Origin: Desulforamulus ruminis DSM 2154
GTDB lineage: Bacteria > Bacillota > Desulfotomaculia > Desulfotomaculales > Desulfotomaculaceae
Length of the DNA: 64,000 nucleotides
Direction: 5' to 3'
Assembly (NCBI RefSeq): GCF_000215085.1
Contig: NC_015589.1
Coordinates: forward strand, 620,001 to 684,000
Shown piece by piece: positions 61,615 through 64,000 of the stretch. A model generated the notes under the pieces. The model was not told the origin of the DNA and ran no database searches. It saw only the letters and a program-made list of their open reading frames with translations. Position numbers and translations under genes: made by a program. How positions within the stretch are numbered: position 1 is the stretch's first letter; every line of letters starts with the position of its first letter.

Positions 61615-64000
61615 TGGTGTTTCCCCTGGTCGCCTTCAAGAACAATATTGTTTTCAATCAGCAGGGAGAACCCTTTGCCCTGTATCCTCTGAAAAGCTTT
61701 CCCTATAACAATCTGCCGAAGTATATCCGGGAACATGTCATCAAACAGATGGAACAGCTTCTCTGGGGACTGGAGGGCCGCAAGGGGATGCTGCTGTTTT
61801 TATGTGAGGAGCTGTACGTAAGCGAAAGAGAGTATCTGGAGGCTGCCGCCATGGAACCCAGCGAAGAGGCCTTTCGCCATGCCGCCGAGGTGCGCCGGAC
61901 CCTTTTAGCCGGGGCCAGAAAACGCCGCAAATACCTGGCGGTCCAACTAAGCGCCACCGCCCTGGAAGATGACTGGAGAGCCTTTTTAATGGAGTGCCGG
62001 GATACCGTGATGGGGGCCTTTTGCGGGACGGAACGCTGGCTGCTCAATTCCCAGCGGCTGCAAAAAGCCCTGGAGTCCGAAGAAGAGTTATTTAAAAAAA
62101 TCCGCCATGCCACCCACGGCCGGGCCGTCTTCGCCGACCTGGATTTTATCCTCCGCCGCAACACCAAACGGGTTGGGGTTTTACCGCCTCCTTTAGCTTC
62201 CCGGGACGGAGGACATTTTACCCCGGCCATACTGTCGGCCTTTTCGGACGGCTGCAAAATAGACGGCCGGCCGCCCACCTACATCACCATCCGTAACGGT
62301 TCGGACGAAGTCCAGTACCAAACCTTCATCACCTTTCCGGACGTCCCCAGGGAACTTCCTCTGACCGGCGCCGAGTGGCTGGCCTCCCTGGATGTCATCG
62401 GAATGGCGGTGGATGCGGCCGTCCATTTTGAAATTACCAAGTCGCACAAAGCCAAAAAACAGGTACTTACTCGGCGGAAGTTTCTTAAAGGCCAGATCAA
62501 AGAGGCGGAAAGCGGCAATGACGAGGCTAGTGAGGAGGAAAATGATGCTCTCCACCGGGCGAAAAACCTGATCAGCCGACTGGGCTCGGGAGAGCCCTTG
62601 TCCAAATTCTCCACCGTCATCGGCCTGGCCGACCGGGATCTAAAGACCCTCCGGGCCAACGCCAATACCCTGAAAGAAACCTATTCAACCCGGGGGTTTT
62701 ATGCCGTGCGGCCCATCGGAGATCAACTGAAGTGCTTTTACTCCTTCATTCCCGGGTCCAAACCGGCGGCGCCGATGATCCAGGCCAATCCCGGATTTCT
62801 GGCTGCCGGCGGTCCGTCGGTTTCACTGGATCTGGGCGATGAGACCGGCCCTCTGCTGGGCTGGACCGGGTCCTTCCCGGTGCACTGGAAAGCCGGCTAT
62901 GCGGCCAGAATCCTGAAACGCTCCAATGCCAGTTTTATCGCCGGTGCCCTGGGCGGCGGAAAAAGCCTGCTCATTAAATACCTGATTTATCTGGCCTACC
63001 TGGCCGGGGCCTACGTTTTTGTGATTGATCCGAAAATGAATGAATACGCCGTACTGGAAAAGCTGTTTCCGATCACGAAAATCGATCTTTGCCCCGGTGG
63101 GAAAGACCAGTTGAATCCCTTTATGATCTCCTGCGACCCACTTACCGCCAAGGGCATTGTCACCGACTATCTGTTTATTGCTTTAAATATCCGGGAGGAT
63201 AACGATTCAAGGCGAATCGTTGTGGGAAAAGCCGTGGAAATGACGGCAGCGTTACCCCCAGAAAAAAGAAACATGCACTCCTGCCTGGAAGCTTTTCGGG
63301 AGATCCAGGAAATCCTCCCGGATCAAAATCTCCGGGAAGAGGCCTACAAATGTGCCCTGCTGCTGGAGGACATCCGAAACAGCGACCTGGGACGGCTGGT
63401 TTTCGGTACCGGACACACCCAGAATATCGCCCGGGCTACCGTGGTCAACATGCAGGGACTGCCCCTGCCGGAGTCGGCGGAACGCCTGAAACTGGGCATC
63501 TCCCCGAATGAACGGCAGGGATTGGGATTGCTCTATCTGGCTTCCACCATGGCCAAGGAGGTGGCCTTTACCCTTCCGCCGGAAATACTGAAGATTATTC
63601 CCATTGATGAATCATGGATGATGCTGAATATCAGCGAAGGAAAACGGGTCATTGATTCCCTGATCCGCAAGGGCGCCCGAAGTCACGGGGCCATACCAAT
63701 ACTAGGCACCCAGAATACCACGGATGTCGAGGACTTCCAAGGTTTGAGAAATAACATCAGCTACATTTTTACCTTCCGGACGGCGGAAAAGAACGAGATC
63801 AAAGCCAACCTTGATCTGCTGGGGGCGGATATGGATGAGGAGGCGCTGAAAACCGGCCTGGCGGCGCAGTATCCCAACCTCAGCAGCGGCTGGTGCATCA
63901 TGCGAGACGCCCTGGGCCGCATTGGAAGAGTCTACATTCACCCCCATCCGGAAGATCTCATTGACCTCTTCGACACCTCACCCAAGGAGGCGAAGAAAAA
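61614..64000 (+). CDS. VirB4/TcpF-type conjugation ATPase (runs past the window end)
   Basis: The frame from GTG 61614 stays open to base 64000, giving at least 795 residues, so the gene is partial. It has the AAA-type transfer ATPase core: Walker A GALGGGKSLLIKY near residue 444, FVIDPKMNEYAVL, Walker B IIPIDESWMML, and the motif LGTQNTTDVEDFQGLRNN late in the protein. A long N-terminal region of about 430 residues precedes it. It matches ConE/VirB4 ATPases that power assembly and use of the mating channel. It overlaps the TcpE stop by one base. Confidence 0.88.
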   Translation, partial: MVFPLVAFKNNIVFNQQGEPFALYPLKSFPYNNLPKYIREHVIKQMEQLLWGLEGRKGMLLFLCEELYVSEREYLEAAAMEPSEEAFRHAAEVRRTLLAGARKRRKYLAVQLSATALEDDWRAFLMECRDTVMGAFCGTERWLLNSQRLQKALESEEELFKKIRHATHGRAVFADLDFILRRNTKRVGVLPPPLASRDGGHFTPAILSAFSDGCKIDGRPPTYITIRNGSDEVQYQTFITFPDVPRELPLTGAEWLASLDVIGMAVDAAVHFEITKSHKAKKQVLTRRKFLKGQIKEAESGNDEASEEENDALHRAKNLISRLGSGEPLSKFSTVIGLADRDLKTLRANANTLKETYSTRGFYAVRPIGDQLKCFYSFIPGSKPAAPMIQANPGFLAAGGPSVSLDLGDETGPLLGWTGSFPVHWKAGYAARILKRSNASFIAGALGGGKSLLIKYLIYLAYLAGAYVFVIDPKMNEYAVLEKLFPITKIDLCPGGKDQLNPFMISCDPLTAKGIVTDYLFIALNIREDNDSRRIVVGKAVEMTAALPPEKRNMHSCLEAFREIQEILPDQNLREEAYKCALLLEDIRNSDLGRLVFGTGHTQNIARATVVNMQGLPLPESAERLKLGISPNERQGLGLLYLASTMAKEVAFTLPPEILKIIPIDESWMMLNISEGKRVIDSLIRKGARSHGAIPILGTQNTTDVEDFQGLRNNISYIFTFRTAEKNEIKANLDLLGADMDEEALKTGLAAQYPNLSSGWCIMRDALGRIGRVYIHPHPEDLIDLFDTSPKEAKK

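Overview
The window looks like chromosomal DNA of a Gram-positive, spore-forming anaerobe, most likely a Desulfotomaculum/Desulforamulus-type member of the Peptococcaceae. The evidence is strong AGGAGG ribosome binding sites with many TTG and GTG starts, Spo0E-like and CotJC-like sporulation proteins, rubredoxin, a clostridial-type ferredoxin, an AdhE fermentation enzyme, a TauE/SafE sulfite exporter family protein and a possible sulfolactate sulfo-lyase pair. The genus is an inference from gene content and 16S character; no database search was run.

Layout. 1-11.3 kb: the 3' end of an RND efflux pump gene, a dicarboxylate symporter, a two-gene UxaA/SuyAB-like lyase operon with a repeat-covered promoter, a D-Ala-D-Ala carboxypeptidase, and a complete TetR-adaptor-RND pump operon. 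11.3-17 kb: one rRNA operon (16S-23S-5S, no spacer tRNA) with two tandem promoters. 17-30 kb: mixed metabolic and stress genes: DUF4397/FG-GAP protein, TauE/SafE, a eukaryotic-type hexokinase, HPP membrane protein, an Fe-S type Rrf2 regulator followed by a ferritin-like protein and rubredoxin, a frameshifted membrane-anchored alpha/beta hydrolase, an RNA methyltransferase, ferredoxin, a DUF1540 protein, an HTH coiled-coil protein and adhE. 30-38 kb: HEAT-repeat protein, a MacAB-like ABC export operon, an EamA transporter, an MGMT DNA repair protein, a copper-amine-oxidase-N-like secreted protein and several very small proteins. 38-45.7 kb: a PPOX-fold protein, a large secreted propeller-like protein, four tRNA-associated loci including an inverted pair of identical tRNA-Val genes, a Na/Pi symporter, a methyltransferase behind a leader-peptide attenuator, and an RluA pseudouridine synthase. 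45.9-56 kb: prfC, small cysteine-rich and acidic proteins, an HAD nucleotidase-like protein, a large S-layer-homology protein with very acidic tandem repeats, two small DNA-binding proteins, zinc-ribbon proteins, a nitronate monooxygenase-type enzyme and a 5'-shortened CotJC/Mn-catalase gene. 56-64 kb: small accessory genes, then the transfer module of a Tn916/ICEBs1-type conjugative element (pilin-like protein, unknown secreted protein, TcpC, TcpD, TcpE and a VirB4-type ATPase) that runs off the end of the window.

Most promising for follow-up are the leader-peptide/terminator attenuator before the methyltransferase at 43.9 kb, the three in-phase 14-bp repeats over the promoter of the lyase operon at 4.1 kb, the acidic repeat S-layer protein at 50-53 kb, a set of tiny single-helix membrane proteins, and the conjugation module. 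I see no CRISPR array, no complete insertion sequence, no integrase and no relaxase in the window. Many start codons were reassigned inward to TTG, GTG or ATG codons with a well-spaced Shine-Dalgarno sequence.
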